From Marinobacter persicus (GTDB lineage Bacteria; Pseudomonadota; Gammaproteobacteria; Pseudomonadales; Oleiphilaceae): a stretch of DNA of 64,000 bases. Below the pieces are notes generated by a model. That model did not search any database. It saw nothing but the letters and a program-made list of their open reading frames with translations, and was not told the origin of the DNA. Numbering within the stretch: the stretch's first letter is position 1; every line of letters starts with the position of its first letter. This document shows, in pieces, positions 36,137-45,776 of the stretch. Location of the stretch: NCBI RefSeq assembly GCF_900114155.1, contig NZ_FOSC01000006.1:105048-169047 (forward strand), read 5' to 3'. The translations under genes and the position numbers were made by a program.

Positions 36137-36184
36137 CACTCATAATGCTGGGGTCGGCGGTTCGACTCCGCCCCTTGCTACCAG
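36137..36184 (+). repeat. attR: 48-bp direct repeat of the tRNA-Met 3' end
   Basis: Identical to 27752-27799. It is the right attachment site and a tRNA 3' fragment without the 5' half. It is followed at once by the host's original tRNA terminator. Confidence 0.95.
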
Positions 36185-36191
36185 TATTGTT

Positions 36192-36224
36192 AAAGCCCGC
36201 CTCGAAAGAGACGGGCTTTTTTTT
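36192..36224 (+). terminator. Original tRNA-Met terminator, displaced by the prophage
   Basis: A stem of AAAGCCCG with CGGGCTTT, extended by CTC/GAG around one mismatch, has a GAAA loop and is followed by eight or more T residues. It directly follows the tRNA fragment at attR. Confidence 0.85.
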
Positions 36225-36251
36225 ATGCCTGATCGACAGGAATTTGCTGCC

Positions 36252-37463
36252 ATGTCCGAATCTGTTGTTGCCGGTTTGTCGAAAAACCGCCTGGAACGCA
36301 TCACCCGCCACCTGGACGAAAAATACATTCAGCCAGGAAAACTGCCCGGCGCCCTCACCCTGGTGGCCCGCCATGGCCAGGTGGTCTGGTGCCAGGCCCA
36401 GGGCCTGCGGGATGTCGAGCGCCAGCAGCCCATGGAGCGCGATACCGTCTTTCGCGTGTACTCCATGACCAAGCCGGTCACCGCCATCGCCATGATGCAA
36501 CTGTACGAGCAGGGCAAGTTCCTGCTGAACGATCCGGTGCACAAGTACATCCCGAGCTGGAAAGACCTGCGGGTGTTCAAAAGTGGCCACTACCCGGACT
36601 TCAAAACCGAGCCGGCGACCACCACCATGACCATCCGGGACCTGTTCACCCACACTTCCGGGCTGACCTACGGCTTCACCGAACGCACCCCGGTGGACGC
36701 CGCTTACCGTAAGTTGAAACTGGACGGCAGCCCGATACTCACTCTGGACAAACTCGTTGACCGCCTGGCCGAACTGCCCCTGGAGTTCTCCCCCGGCACC
36801 GCCTGGAACTATTCCGTGTCCACCGACGTGCTGGGCTACCTGGTACAACAGCTTTCCGGCCAGCCGCTGGATGAGTACTTCGAAGAACACATCTTCAAAC
36901 CCCTGGGCATGAGCGAAACCGGCTTCCACGTGCGGCCGGACCAGCAAGAACGCTTTGCCGCCTGCTACCTGTATCAGCCGGGCGACACAAAAAAACTGCA
37001 GGACGACCCCACCCGTTCCCAGTTCCTGAAGCCGCCGCGCTTCCTTTCCGGCGGCGGCGGCCTGGTCTCCACCATTGACGACTACTTCCGTTTCGCCCAG
37101 GCCCTTTGCCAGGGGGGCGAGTACCAGGGCGAGCGTATCATCGGCCGCAAAACCCTGGAATTCATGCGCCGCAACCACCTGCCCGGTGGACAGGACCTGC
37201 CCGCCATGTCCACCGGCGGCTTCAGCGAAATCCCCTACGCCGGCAGCGGTTTCGGCCTGGGCTTCTCCGTGAAAACCAACGTGCCGGACTCCCACACCAT
37301 CGGCTCGGAAGGCGAGTACGGCTGGGGCGGCCTGGCCGGCACCCACTTTATGGTGGACCCGTCAGAAGACCTGGTGATGATCTTCATGACCCAATTGATT
37401 CCCTCGCGGGCTTATCCGGTGCGACAGGAACTTCGCGCCCTGACCTACGGAGCACTGGTCTAG
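36252..37463 (+). CDS. Serine hydrolase of the class C beta-lactamase/esterase family
   Basis: The 403-residue cytoplasmic-looking protein has the nucleophile motif S71-MT-K74 and a tyrosine motif at Y187 (WNYSV). The KTG region is not clearly conserved. This fits EstB-like esterases rather than AmpC, and there is no signal peptide. Start ATG 36252 has AGGA upstream; ATG 36225 lies in the terminator T-run, and the frame continues back through attR without meaning. Substrate unknown. It is the first host gene right of the prophage. Confidence 0.88.
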   Translation: MSESVVAGLSKNRLERITRHLDEKYIQPGKLPGALTLVARHGQVVWCQAQGLRDVERQQPMERDTVFRVYSMTKPVTAIAMMQLYEQGKFLLNDPVHKYIPSWKDLRVFKSGHYPDFKTEPATTTMTIRDLFTHTSGLTYGFTERTPVDAAYRKLKLDGSPILTLDKLVDRLAELPLEFSPGTAWNYSVSTDVLGYLVQQLSGQPLDEYFEEHIFKPLGMSETGFHVRPDQQERFAACYLYQPGDTKKLQDDPTRSQFLKPPRFLSGGGGLVSTIDDYFRFAQALCQGGEYQGERIIGRKTLEFMRRNHLPGGQDLPAMSTGGFSEIPYAGSGFGLGFSVKTNVPDSHTIGSEGEYGWGGLAGTHFMVDPSEDLVMIFMTQLIPSRAYPVRQELRALTYGALV

Positions 37464-37757
37464 CTGCAAATCAGCGAGCAGGCGGGCAGGCCTTTCCAAA
37501 ACTGTCTGCAGCCAGTGAGTCAGGGGAGAGGCCTTTCCGGGAATTTCGAAGGCCATGGATGGCCTGAGATAAGCGCACAGGGATGTGCTTGTAGCGGTTC
37601 CCGGAAAGGCCTCTCCACTGACTCGCACCCAAGCTCAAAGGCATCCTCTGCTTATAACCTGATAACCCCTGAAACTATGCGTGCTTTCCGCTCTCTGTGG
37701 CATACTGAGTAGTTCTACTTACAACGCCCCAAATGACAACCAGCAAGGATTGTTGAA
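37464..37757. other. Intergenic region with one structured repeat and a lone arm
   Basis: The 294-bp gap contains the repeat at 37517-37624. An extra arm-like segment at 37488-37503 (AGGCCTTTCCAAAACT) has no partner. From 37625 to 37757 there is presumably the promoter of the sulfhydrylase gene; no strong hexamers were found. Confidence 0.7.
37517..37624 (+). repeat. Structured intergenic repeat, copy 3
   Basis: Arms 37517-37543 and 37598-37624 pair over 27 bp with one mismatch. Inside are a GGCCA/TGGCC hairpin with loop TGGA (GGA 37557-37559) and a CACA/TGTG hairpin with loop GGGA (GGA 37581-37583), 24 nt apart, joined by an ATAAGCG-containing linker shared with copies 1 and 2. Confidence 0.83.
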
Positions 37758-39035
37758 ATGAAAGCGGAAACCATCGCGCTGCACGCCGGCTTCAAGAGCG
37801 ACCCGACCACCAAGGCCGCCACCACGCCGATTTACCAGACCACCTCCTACACCTTTGACGACACCCAGCACGGTGCCGACCTGTTTGACCTGAAGGTGCA
37901 GGGCAACATCTACACCCGCATCATGAACCCAACCAACAGCGTGCTCGAAGAACGCATGGCCGCACTGGAAGGTGGTGTGGGCGCCCTGGCCGTGGCGTCT
38001 GGCATGGCCGCCATCACCTACGCCCTGCAGACCATCTGCAAAGTGGGCAACAACATCGTCAGCACCAGCCAACTGTACGGCGGCACCTACAACCTGTTCG
38101 CTCATTCCCTGCCGAACCAGGGCATCGAATGCCGCATGGTCACCCACGACGACTACGACGCCGTGGAAAAAGCCATCGACGACCAGACCCGCGCGCTGTT
38201 CTGCGAATCTATAGGCAACCCGGCCGGCAACGTGGTGGACATCCAGAAGTGGGCCGACATCGCGCACAAGCACGGCATTCCGCTGATTGTCGACAACACC
38301 GTGGCCACCCCGTTCCTGTGCCGCCCGTTCGAGCATGGCGCCGACATCGTGATCCACTCGCTGACCAAGTACATCGGTGGCCATGGCACCACAGTGGCCG
38401 GCGTGGTGGTGGATTCCGGCAAATTCGACTGGAAAGCCAGCGCCGAGAAGTTCCCCATGCTCAACGAACCGGACCCGTCCTACCACGGCGTGGTCTACAC
38501 CGAGGCCCTCGGCGAAGCCGCCTTCATCGGCCGCTGCCGCGTGGTGCCGCTGCGCAACACCGGTTCTGCCCTGTCGCCGTTCAACTCCTTCCTGATCATG
38601 CAGGGTCTGGAAACCCTTGCCCTACGCATGGAGCGCCACTGCGAGAACAGTGAGAAGGTTGCCCAGTTCCTGCAGGATCACCCGGCCGTGGAATGGGTGA
38701 ACTACGCCGCCCTGGCCGACAGCCCCTACAAGGCCACCTGTGAGAAGATCTGCGGCGGCAAGGCCTCCGGTATTCTGAGCTTTGGCATCAAAGGCGGCCG
38801 TGAGGCCGGCGCGAAGTTCATCGACGCCCTGGACATGATCCTGCGCCTGGTGAACATCGGTGATGCCAAATCCCTGGCCTGCCATCCGGCCACCACCACC
38901 CACCGCCAGCTGGATGCCGACGAGCTCAAGAGTGCCGGCGTAAGTGAAGACCTGGTGCGCCTGTCCATCGGCATTGAGCATGTGGACGACATCATTGCCG
39001 ACATCACCCAGGCCCTGGACAAATCCCAGGCCTGA
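37758..39035 (+). CDS. metY: O-acetylhomoserine sulfhydrylase (PLP enzyme)
   Basis: The enzyme makes homocysteine from O-acetylhomoserine and sulfide (aminocarboxypropyltransferase). The 425-residue protein shows the Cys/Met-metabolism PLP fold: [22 protein letters not shown], cofactor-binding SGMAAI, and PLP lysine K204 in [10 protein letters not shown]. It is longer than MetB/MetC types, as MetY proteins are. It is monocistronic by context: a structured repeat lies upstream and a GC hairpin downstream. Confidence 0.93.
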   Translation: MKAETIALHAGFKSDPTTKAATTPIYQTTSYTFDDTQHGADLFDLKVQGNIYTRIMNPTNSVLEERMAALEGGVGALAVASGMAAITYALQTICKVGNNIVSTSQLYGGTYNLFAHSLPNQGIECRMVTHDDYDAVEKAIDDQTRALFCESIGNPAGNVVDIQKWADIAHKHGIPLIVDNTVATPFLCRPFEHGADIVIHSLTKYIGGHGTTVAGVVVDSGKFDWKASAEKFPMLNEPDPSYHGVVYTEALGEAAFIGRCRVVPLRNTGSALSPFNSFLIMQGLETLALRMERHCENSEKVAQFLQDHPAVEWVNYAALADSPYKATCEKICGGKASGILSFGIKGGREAGAKFIDALDMILRLVNIGDAKSLACHPATTTHRQLDADELKSAGVSEDLVRLSIGIEHVDDIIADITQALDKSQA

Positions 39036-39043
39036 TGCCCGCC

Positions 39044-39068
39044 AGCCGGGGCCATATGCGCCCCGGCT
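39044..39068 (+). terminator. GC-rich hairpin after metY
   Basis: A 9-bp perfect stem (AGCCGGGGC with GCCCCGGCT) with a 7-nt loop lies nine bases after the stop. There is no T-run, so it may be a weak or Rho-assisted end, or an mRNA 3' stabiliser. Confidence 0.45.
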
Positions 39069-39161
39069 ATCCCCGTGATTGCCCTTACCAGACTTGTATC
39101 CCGACTGCGCGAAGATTAACCTTTGAGGTTCTTCATGCCTTAATTCGAGAGTTTCTGGCCA

Positions 39162-40205
39162 ATGAGCGACAGCGCAAAGCCCCGCATTACCAGTGGTTCC
39201 AAATTCCGTAACGAGCACGGCTTCTCCGCCATCAAGGACGGCGTCAAGCAAAAAGGCAACACGGAAGGCCAACCCCTGGAGCGCAAGCCGAAATGGCTTC
39301 GGGCACGCATGCCCGGTGGTGAGCGTTACGATGCCGTCAAGAAAAACGTCAGCGAACACCGCCTGAGCACTGTCTGCCAGGAATCCCATTGCCCGAACAT
39401 TGGTGAGTGCTGGACAGCCGGCACCGCCACCATCATGGTGATGGGCTCGGTGTGTACCCGCGCCTGCAAGTTCTGCGCGGTGGACACCGGCAACCCCAAA
39501 GGCTGGCTGGACCACGAAGAGCCGGAAAATACCGCCAAATCCGTGGAGCTCATGGGCCTGCGCTACATCGTGCTGACCTCGGTGGACCGGGATGACCTGG
39601 AAGATTTCGGCGCCGGCCATTACGCCGCCTGCGTTTCCGCCATCAAGCGCCGCACCCCGGAAGTGGCCGTGGAAGCCCTGACCCCGGATTTCGACGCTGT
39701 TATGCCGTTGGTGGAACAGGTGGTGGATTCCGGTCTGGACGTATTCGCCCAGAACGTGGAAACCGTCGAACGGCTGACCCGCCGCGTGCGCGACCCCCGC
39801 GCCGGCTACCAGAAAACCCTGGACGTACTGGCCCACGCCAAAAAACACCGGCCGGACGTGCTCACCAAGACCAGTCTGATGCTGGGCCTGGGTGAAACCG
39901 ACGAAGAAATCCTGGAAACCATGGACGATCTGCGCGCCATCGGCGTGGACATCCTGACCCTGGGCCAGTACCTGCGCCCCACCCCGAATCACCTGCCGGT
40001 CGAACGCTACGTCACCCCGGAGGAATTCAACCGCTTCCGTGACATTGGCCTGGAAAAAGGCTTCATGGAAGTGCCCTCAGGCCCCATGGTGCGCTCCAGC
40101 TACCGGGCTGATAAAGTCTTTGATAAAAACAACCTGGGCCTGGCCGTGCCGGAGGTCCCCGAATCTTCCAATGCCATCCAGATTCCGGTCAAGGCCATAG
40201 AATAA
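39162..40205 (+). CDS. lipA: Lipoyl synthase
   Basis: LipA is a radical-SAM enzyme that inserts sulfur into octanoyl groups. The 347-residue protein has the auxiliary cluster cysteines C72, C77 and C83 ([13 protein letters not shown]) and the radical-SAM CTRACKFC cysteines at 98, 102 and 105. The C-terminal RSSYRAD motif supplies the serine ligand. Unlike many genomes, lipB is not adjacent; it lies at 60508. The gene ends 14 bases before an MCP gene. Confidence 0.97.
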   Translation: MSDSAKPRITSGSKFRNEHGFSAIKDGVKQKGNTEGQPLERKPKWLRARMPGGERYDAVKKNVSEHRLSTVCQESHCPNIGECWTAGTATIMVMGSVCTRACKFCAVDTGNPKGWLDHEEPENTAKSVELMGLRYIVLTSVDRDDLEDFGAGHYAACVSAIKRRTPEVAVEALTPDFDAVMPLVEQVVDSGLDVFAQNVETVERLTRRVRDPRAGYQKTLDVLAHAKKHRPDVLTKTSLMLGLGETDEEILETMDDLRAIGVDILTLGQYLRPTPNHLPVERYVTPEEFNRFRDIGLEKGFMEVPSGPMVRSSYRADKVFDKNNLGLAVPEVPESSNAIQIPVKAIE

Positions 40206-40219
40206 GGCGAACCGAACCC

Positions 40220-41440
40220 ATGCTGTCCCTGCTGAGAAATATCCGGCTCAGACATAAATTCTGGCTGCTGAATATTGTTGTACTCGCGGTTCTGTGTCTG
40301 CTTTGCGTGTACGCCATGCAGATCATTGCCAGCCGCACCGGTGAGTCATTCACCCATGTGTTCGCCGACACCGCACCGGGCTTTGCCCTGGTGGTGGCAG
40401 TGCTGATGGTACTGGAGATGGCAGGTTCGCAGCTGTTGATATCGTTTATTGAACGGCACATCAACCGGCTGAAGGACACCATGGTATCGGTGCAGGCCAG
40501 CGGCAACCTGAGCCACCGGGCCGATGTGGATTCGAGGGATGAAATCGGCGAAATGGCTGCCGCCTTCAATGCCATGCAGGACCGCACCGTGGATGTGGTG
40601 AAAAGCATGAAGCAGGCCACCGACCGCCTGCACCAGGAAGTGCAGGCGCTGACCGACGCCGCCGAGAGCCGCCGGGACGATCTGGCCCGGCAACAGGCGG
40701 ACGCCGACCGGTCCGCCGAGGTTGTGGAAACCATGCTACAGAGCTTTACCGGCATTGCCGAACAGGCCGGCATTGCCCGTACCCTGTCCAACGAAGCCCG
40801 TGATACCGCCGTTACCGGCGGCCAGCAGGTCGCCCGCAGCGCCGACAGCATCCGCAAACTGGCGGATGTGGTGAGCAATTCCGCCAGCAGCGTGGAATCA
40901 CTGGCCGAAAACAGCCAGGAGATCGGCCACGCCATCACCGAAATCCAGGGTATTGCCGAGCAGACCAACCTGCTGGCTCTGAATGCCGCCATCGAGGCCG
41001 CCCGTGCCGGCGAGCAGGGGCGCGGCTTTGCCGTGGTGGCCGACGAGGTCCGCAACCTGGCCCGCCGGGTGCAGGATTCCACCGACCAGATCCAGTCCAC
41101 CCTGGACCGGCTGCTGGCCTCCATGAACCACGCCGTGGAACAGATGACCGGCAGCTCGGAAGATGCCAACCGCTGCGTGGAAGAATCCGAGGAAGGCCGG
41201 CAGGCACTGGAGGCCATCAACGAAGTGGTGGGCCGCATCAACCGCACCAATCAGGAGATCGCGGGCCTGTCCGAGCAGCAGTCTTCCACCACCGACGAGG
41301 TTCTGGCCAATGTGCAGGGCATTCGTGATACCACCGAAAACATGGTGAACGAACTGGCTCAAAGCGCGGAAATGGCCAAGCGACTGAAACAGCTCATCGA
41401 ATCTCTGGAGAACGCGTCGTCAAAGGTCACAGTTCACTGA
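40220..41440 (+). CDS. Methyl-accepting chemotaxis protein without a periplasmic sensor domain
   Basis: The 406-residue protein has two close membrane helices (about 15-35 and 50-75) with a loop of only some 15 residues, a HAMP-like segment ([19 protein letters not shown]) and a long signalling coiled coil. The conserved hairpin tip [20 protein letters not shown] is intact. With no ligand-binding domain it may sense redox, membrane state or an unknown partner. It lies 14 bases after lipA, so it may be co-transcribed. Confidence 0.92.
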   Translation: MLSLLRNIRLRHKFWLLNIVVLAVLCLLCVYAMQIIASRTGESFTHVFADTAPGFALVVAVLMVLEMAGSQLLISFIERHINRLKDTMVSVQASGNLSHRADVDSRDEIGEMAAAFNAMQDRTVDVVKSMKQATDRLHQEVQALTDAAESRRDDLARQQADADRSAEVVETMLQSFTGIAEQAGIARTLSNEARDTAVTGGQQVARSADSIRKLADVVSNSASSVESLAENSQEIGHAITEIQGIAEQTNLLALNAAIEAARAGEQGRGFAVVADEVRNLARRVQDSTDQIQSTLDRLLASMNHAVEQMTGSSEDANRCVEESEEGRQALEAINEVVGRINRTNQEIAGLSEQQSSTTDEVLANVQGIRDTTENMVNELAQSAEMAKRLKQLIESLENASSKVTVH

Positions 41441-41487
41441 AGTTTGTGGCAAACTCTCCGCCTTGATCCACCAGCAGAGAGTGACTC

Positions 41488-43968
41488 ATGGACCGCCTTG
41501 GTGCCTTTTACGACCGATTCATACTTGCCCACCCGGCTCTTGTATTGATTGCTTTCGGCCTGCTTCTGGCCGCCACCGCGCTGGGATTCAGCCAGTTCCG
41601 GCTGGATGCCTCGGCCGAATCCCTGGTCCTGGAAAACGACCGTTCACTGGAGCAGTACCGCCAGGTTAACCGCACCTTCACCACCTCCGACGATTTTCTC
41701 GTGGTCACCTACACGCCCGAGCAGGAACTGTTTACCGAGCAGGGCCTGGCCCGCCTGGCCGCCCTGCGTGATGAACTGGCGGCACTGGAAGCGGTTGGCT
41801 CCACCAACAGCATCCTGAACGTACCACTGCTGCACAGCCCGGATTTAACGCTGGACACCGTCAACAGCGAAATCAAAACCATCGACGGGGACCAGGTTCC
41901 CCCGGAAACCGCCCGCGACGCCCTGCTGGCCAACCCCATGTACCCGAACCTGCTGATCAGCAAGGACGCCGGCACCACCGCCATTCAGGTGAACCTGCCC
42001 ACACCCGATAAATACTTCGAACTGCTGAACCAGCGCGACCAGCTGCGGGAAAAGGTAAACAACGGTGACGCCAGCGCCGAAGACCGCAGGGAACTGGAGC
42101 AGGTCAGCCAGGCCTTCATCCGGTACACCGAACAGCTGGGCGAAGAGCGGGACCAGACCATTGGCCAGGTGCGCGATATCCTGGATAACTACCGGGACCA
42201 GGCCACCATCCATCTGGGCGGCGTGCCGATGATCGTGGCCGACATGATCCGCTTTATCGAAAACGACCTGTCCACCTTCGGGCTGGGCGTGCTGGCGTTC
42301 CTGCTGCTGACCCTGGCGGTGATCTTCCGCCAGTGGCGCTGGGTGCTGGTGCCCCTGTTGTGCTGCAGCTTTACCGTCTGGCTGATGGTGGGCTTTCTCG
42401 GCTGGGCCCAGTGGCCAGTGACGGTGATTTCTTCAAACTTCATCTCCCTGCTGCTGATCATGACCCTGTCGCTGACCATCCACCTGATTGTGCGCTACCG
42501 GGAGTTCCAGCACGACGAGCCACAGGCCGAGCCCCGGGACATCCTGCGCCGCACCCTGCTGGCCATGATCAAACCCTGTTTCTACATGGCCATCACCACC
42601 ATTGTCGCCTTCGGCTCGCTGACCTTCAGTGGCATTCGCCCGGTGATCGATTTCGGCTGGATGATGACCGCCGGCCTGTCGGTTGCTTTCCTGATCACCT
42701 TCCTGATCTTCCCGGCACTGCTGCGCCTGCTGCCGCCGCCGGTGGACCAGCGGATCACCTCCAACCGCATTCCGTTTACCGATTACTTTGCCCGTTTCAC
42801 CGAACGCTTCGGCGGCACCGTGCTGGTGGGCTCCGGCGTTCTGGCGGTGCTGTGCGTGATCGGCCTGAACCGGCTGACGGTGGAGAACAGCTTCATTGAT
42901 TACTTCAAGGCGGACACCGAAATCCACCAGGGCATGATCACCATCGATGACCGGCTGGGCGGCACCACGCCCCTGGACGTGGTGATCACCGATGAACCGG
43001 CCCCGGAAGACGCGGGGGGTGACCCCTTCGCCAGCGATTGCGACCCCTTCGTGGAAGACTGCGGCGACGAGGAATACCGCGACACTTGGTACACCTACCA
43101 GAAGATGCAACAACTCGAGCAGGTACACGAGTACCTGGACAGCCTGCCGGAAACCGGCAAGGTTCTGTCCATCGATACCACTCTGGCCTTGCTCGCCCAG
43201 GTGAACGGCGGCGAGCCGCTGGATGCCCTGGAACTGGCCTTCGTGCCGGCGGCGGTGCCGGATAACCTGAAAGACATCCTGCTGACGCCCTACATCGCCG
43301 AAGACGCCGACAAGGCCCGTTTCAGCATTCGCATTCTGGAAACCCTGCCATCACTGCGCCGGCAGGAACTGCTGGATGAAATCCGCACCCACCTGACCGA
43401 AGAACTCGGCTACGAGGACGACCGGGTGCTGCTGGCCGGAATGACGGTGATGTACAACAACATGCTGCAGAGCCTGTTTGATTCACAGATCAAGACCATC
43501 GGCGTGGTGTTCGGTGCCATTCTGCTGATGTTCCTGCTGCTGTTCCGCTCGGTAAAACTGGCACTGGTCGGGCTGGCCCCCAACCTGATTGCCGCCGGCT
43601 CGGTACTCGGCCTTATGGGCTGGCTGGGCATTCCGCTGGACATGATGACCATTACCGTGGCGGCGATTACCGTGGGTATTGCCGTGGATGACACCATTCA
43701 CTACATCCACCGCTTCAAAACCGAATTCGCCAGAGACGGTGACTACCTGGCCACCATGCACCGCTGCCACCAAAGCATCGGCCAGGCCATGTTCTTCACG
43801 TCCCTGACCATTATCATCGGCTTCTCGATCCTCGCGCTCTCGAACTTCATCCCCACCATCTACTTCGGCCTGTTCACCGGCTTTGCCATGTTCATGGCGT
43901 TACTGGGCGCTCTCACGCTGCTGCCGCGCCTGATCATACTTACCAGGCCCTTCGGCAGCAGGGCATAA
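41488..43968 (+). CDS. RND superfamily (MMPL/HAE2-like) membrane exporter
   Basis: The 826-residue protein has a first membrane helix near 17-36, a large periplasmic domain, a five-helix block (about 255-420), a second periplasmic domain and another helix block (about 655-820). The duplication and the GIAVDDTIHYIHRFKTEF motif of helix 10 are typical of RND exporters of the MMPL/hopanoid/lipid type. A Cys/Asp-rich insertion (DPFASDCDPFVEDCGDEEY) lies in the second domain. No membrane-fusion or outer-membrane partner is adjacent. Substrate unknown. Confidence 0.88.
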   Translation: MDRLGAFYDRFILAHPALVLIAFGLLLAATALGFSQFRLDASAESLVLENDRSLEQYRQVNRTFTTSDDFLVVTYTPEQELFTEQGLARLAALRDELAALEAVGSTNSILNVPLLHSPDLTLDTVNSEIKTIDGDQVPPETARDALLANPMYPNLLISKDAGTTAIQVNLPTPDKYFELLNQRDQLREKVNNGDASAEDRRELEQVSQAFIRYTEQLGEERDQTIGQVRDILDNYRDQATIHLGGVPMIVADMIRFIENDLSTFGLGVLAFLLLTLAVIFRQWRWVLVPLLCCSFTVWLMVGFLGWAQWPVTVISSNFISLLLIMTLSLTIHLIVRYREFQHDEPQAEPRDILRRTLLAMIKPCFYMAITTIVAFGSLTFSGIRPVIDFGWMMTAGLSVAFLITFLIFPALLRLLPPPVDQRITSNRIPFTDYFARFTERFGGTVLVGSGVLAVLCVIGLNRLTVENSFIDYFKADTEIHQGMITIDDRLGGTTPLDVVITDEPAPEDAGGDPFASDCDPFVEDCGDEEYRDTWYTYQKMQQLEQVHEYLDSLPETGKVLSIDTTLALLAQVNGGEPLDALELAFVPAAVPDNLKDILLTPYIAEDADKARFSIRILETLPSLRRQELLDEIRTHLTEELGYEDDRVLLAGMTVMYNNMLQSLFDSQIKTIGVVFGAILLMFLLLFRSVKLALVGLAPNLIAAGSVLGLMGWLGIPLDMMTITVAAITVGIAVDDTIHYIHRFKTEFARDGDYLATMHRCHQSIGQAMFFTSLTIIIGFSILALSNFIPTIYFGLFTGFAMFMALLGALTLLPRLIILTRPFGSRA

Positions 43969-44002
43969 AAAAAGCCCGTCAGGGCAGCGCTCTGGCGGGC
44001 TT
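43967..44002 (-). terminator. Intrinsic terminator of the Spy-like gene
   Basis: An 11-bp stem with one G-U-type pair (43972-43982 with 43992-44002) is followed on the minus strand by seven T residues (43973-43967). It lies 45 bases after the 44048 stop and overlaps the end of the RND gene. Confidence 0.8.
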
Positions 44003-44047
44003 CTCACAGCAAGCCTGGTCAGGCTTTACCGGAACAACATCGTTGGC

Positions 44048-44560
44048 TTACTGCCCCATGCCTTGACCTTGCCCCATGCCCTGGCCCTGGCCCATACCTT
44101 GACCCTGGCCGCGGCCACGCTGCATCTGCTGCTGCATTTCGCGCTGCTGCTGCATTTGCTGCTGCATCTGCTTCATGCGGCGGTTCAGCTCATCACGCTG
44201 TTCATCAGTAAACACGGCATCAACCCGCGCCTGCATCAGTGCTGACAGGCCTGCGATATCACCGGTCACATCACCCAGCTCTTCCGCTTTCTCGCGAATG
44301 GCGCCTTCGTCATAGTCCTTTTTAATTTCGCCCTGAAGCTCGCTCTGAAGCTGCTGGGCAGTCTGGCGAAGCTCAGTGATTTCACCCTGCATCTCTTCCA
44401 TAATGCCACGGATCTCGGTCTGCTGGTCGTCAGAAAGCCCGACCATCTGGGCCAACTGGGAAACCTGATCACGCTGACCACCGGCCTGCTGCTGGGCGAA
44501 AGCGGTGGTGGAAAGACTCGCGGCAATCAGGGCCGTACCAATCATTTTTACTAGCTTCAT
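44048..44560 (-). CDS. Spy/CpxP-like periplasmic protein
   Basis: The 170-residue protein has a Sec signal peptide (MKLVKMIGTALIAASLSTTAFA) and LTxxQ-like helices (LSDDQQTEIRGIMEEMQGEI, FTDEQRDELNRRMKQMQQQM), as in Spy/CpxP chaperone-like proteins. The C-terminus is Gln/Met-rich, ending in three GQGMGQ-type repeats, which could bind metal or be disordered. ATG 44560 follows CGGAGC at good spacing; ATG 44578 is less likely. It is monocistronic with a clear terminator. Confidence 0.82.
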   Translation of the reverse strand: MKLVKMIGTALIAASLSTTAFAQQQAGGQRDQVSQLAQMVGLSDDQQTEIRGIMEEMQGEITELRQTAQQLQSELQGEIKKDYDEGAIREKAEELGDVTGDIAGLSALMQARVDAVFTDEQRDELNRRMKQMQQQMQQQREMQQQMQRGRGQGQGMGQGQGMGQGQGMGQ

Positions 44561-44794
44561 AAAGTGCTCCGTTAACACGTGGCTCGTCGTGCGCCACCGT
44601 AGTTTGGTTTCTTGACTCAGTGCTCACACCCTAAAACATTAACGCCCCCGATTTCATCCCGGTGACTCGCTCCCGGCGACACAGGAGGCCGCTTCCCGGC
44701 CGCCCGCCCGCAGCACACGGGGCCTGCATTAAATGTGAAAATTTGGTCATTCCCCGGCATAATGGCGGCTTTCAGCCAACAGCGGAGCATTATC

Positions 44795-45658
44795 ATGGCC
44801 ATTAACTGGTTTCCCGGGCATATGCACAAGGCCCGAAAGGAGATCAAGAAAGTCATGCCCCAGATGGACCTGATCATCGAGGTGGTGGACGCCCGCATTC
44901 CGTTCAGCAGCGAAAATCCGCTGGTGCCTTCACTGCGCGGCGATACGCCCCTGATCAAGGTACTGAACAAACGTGACCTGGCAGACCCGGCCATCACCGA
45001 GCAGTGGCTGGCGTGGATCGAACAGGAGCGGGGGGTACGGGCACTGACCCTGACCCGTAATCAGCGCGCCGAAGCGTTGGGCATACTGAAGCTGGCCGAG
45101 GAAATGACGCCAAACCATGACCGGGAAAAAGGCGCCCTGCGGGTCATGATTCTGGGCATTCCAAACGTTGGCAAATCAACCCTGATCAACACCCTGGCTG
45201 GCCGGCCCGTGGCCAAGACCGGCAACGAGCCGGCTGTGACTCGCGCCCAGCAAGCCATTAAACTGCCGAACAATATCCTGCTGTATGACACTCCGGGCTT
45301 CCTCTGGCCCAAGCTGTCACCGGAGGCCTGTGGCTACCGCCTGGCCATCACCGGCGCCATCCGCAGCGCGGTGCTGGATTTCGAGGATGTGGCTCTGTTT
45401 GAGGCCGATTACCTGATGGCGGCCTACCCGGAACTGGCCATGGCCCGCTACGGGCTCACGGAAACACCAAAAAACGGGCTGGCGCTGATGGATGCCATCG
45501 CGGTGAAAAGACGCTTCCTGGGCCGGGGTGGCGTGCCCGATCTGCACAAGGTTTCCGAGGTATTGCTCAACGAATTCCGCAACGGCACCCTGGGGCGCAT
45601 TTCCCTGGAAACGCCCGCCATGGTTGAGCGGGAGCTTGAACAACTTCAAGATACTTGA
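44795..45658 (+). CDS. ylqF: Ribosome biogenesis GTPase (YlqF/RbgA family)
   Basis: This circularly permuted GTPase acts in large-subunit assembly. Motifs occur in the permuted order G4 (NKRD, about 67), G1 (GIPNVGKST, about 125) and G3 (DTPG, about 170). The N-terminus MAINWFPGHMHKARKEI is the family start. ATG 44795 has GGAG eight bases upstream. At 287 residues it is full length. Its stop codon overlaps the FNR box of the next gene. Confidence 0.94.
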   Translation: MAINWFPGHMHKARKEIKKVMPQMDLIIEVVDARIPFSSENPLVPSLRGDTPLIKVLNKRDLADPAITEQWLAWIEQERGVRALTLTRNQRAEALGILKLAEEMTPNHDREKGALRVMILGIPNVGKSTLINTLAGRPVAKTGNEPAVTRAQQAIKLPNNILLYDTPGFLWPKLSPEACGYRLAITGAIRSAVLDFEDVALFEADYLMAAYPELAMARYGLTETPKNGLALMDAIAVKRRFLGRGGVPDLHKVSEVLLNEFRNGTLGRISLETPAMVERELEQLQDT

Positions 45659-45668
45659 TCTCAATCAA
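45655..45668. promoter_or_regulatory. FNR/ANR box upstream of fnr
   Basis: TTGATCTCAATCAA is a perfect TTGAT-N4-ATCAA palindrome, the FNR/ANR consensus. It is centred about 115 bases before the fnr start and overlaps the ylqF stop codon. It suggests autoregulation of fnr by oxygen. Confidence 0.75.
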
Positions 45669-45776
45669 TGTAACAGGGATGATGGGAACCAGAGCTGCTG
45701 CTCTCATGGAATGTGGACGCGTCAACCGCCCCGGCGGTCTGTCGTTATATGGCTCAACCCGGACGGTTCATAAGAT

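Larger units (their letters stand above)
27752..36184. mobile_element. Integrated filamentous (inovirus-type) prophage
   Basis: About 8.4 kb lies between two exact 48-bp copies of the tRNA-Met 3' end. Inside is a compact minus-strand operon with the inovirus set: ssDNA-binding protein, small membrane coat proteins, pIII-like adsorption protein, pVI-like protein, Zot/pI and a rolling-circle-type Rep. A tyrosine integrase gene ends at 27858 near attL. A divergent AT-rich pair (35280-36022) looks like a repressor and a cargo gene. No secretin (pIV) gene is present, so export would need a host secretin. All main genes are open. Confidence 0.93.

Noticed and set aside
36099-36251. Long 5' extension of the serine hydrolase frame
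   Set aside because: It runs back through attR and the tRNA terminator; ATG 36252 has the better ribosome site and family fit.
37464-37757. Insertion-sequence remnant downstream of the serine hydrolase
   Set aside because: No transposase fragment or target-site duplication was seen; the inverted repeats belong to the structured repeat family.
44048-44130. Short tandem repeats that could suggest a CRISPR or minisatellite
   Set aside because: They encode the GQGMGQ repeats at the C-terminus of the Spy-like protein; unit and spacing do not fit CRISPR.
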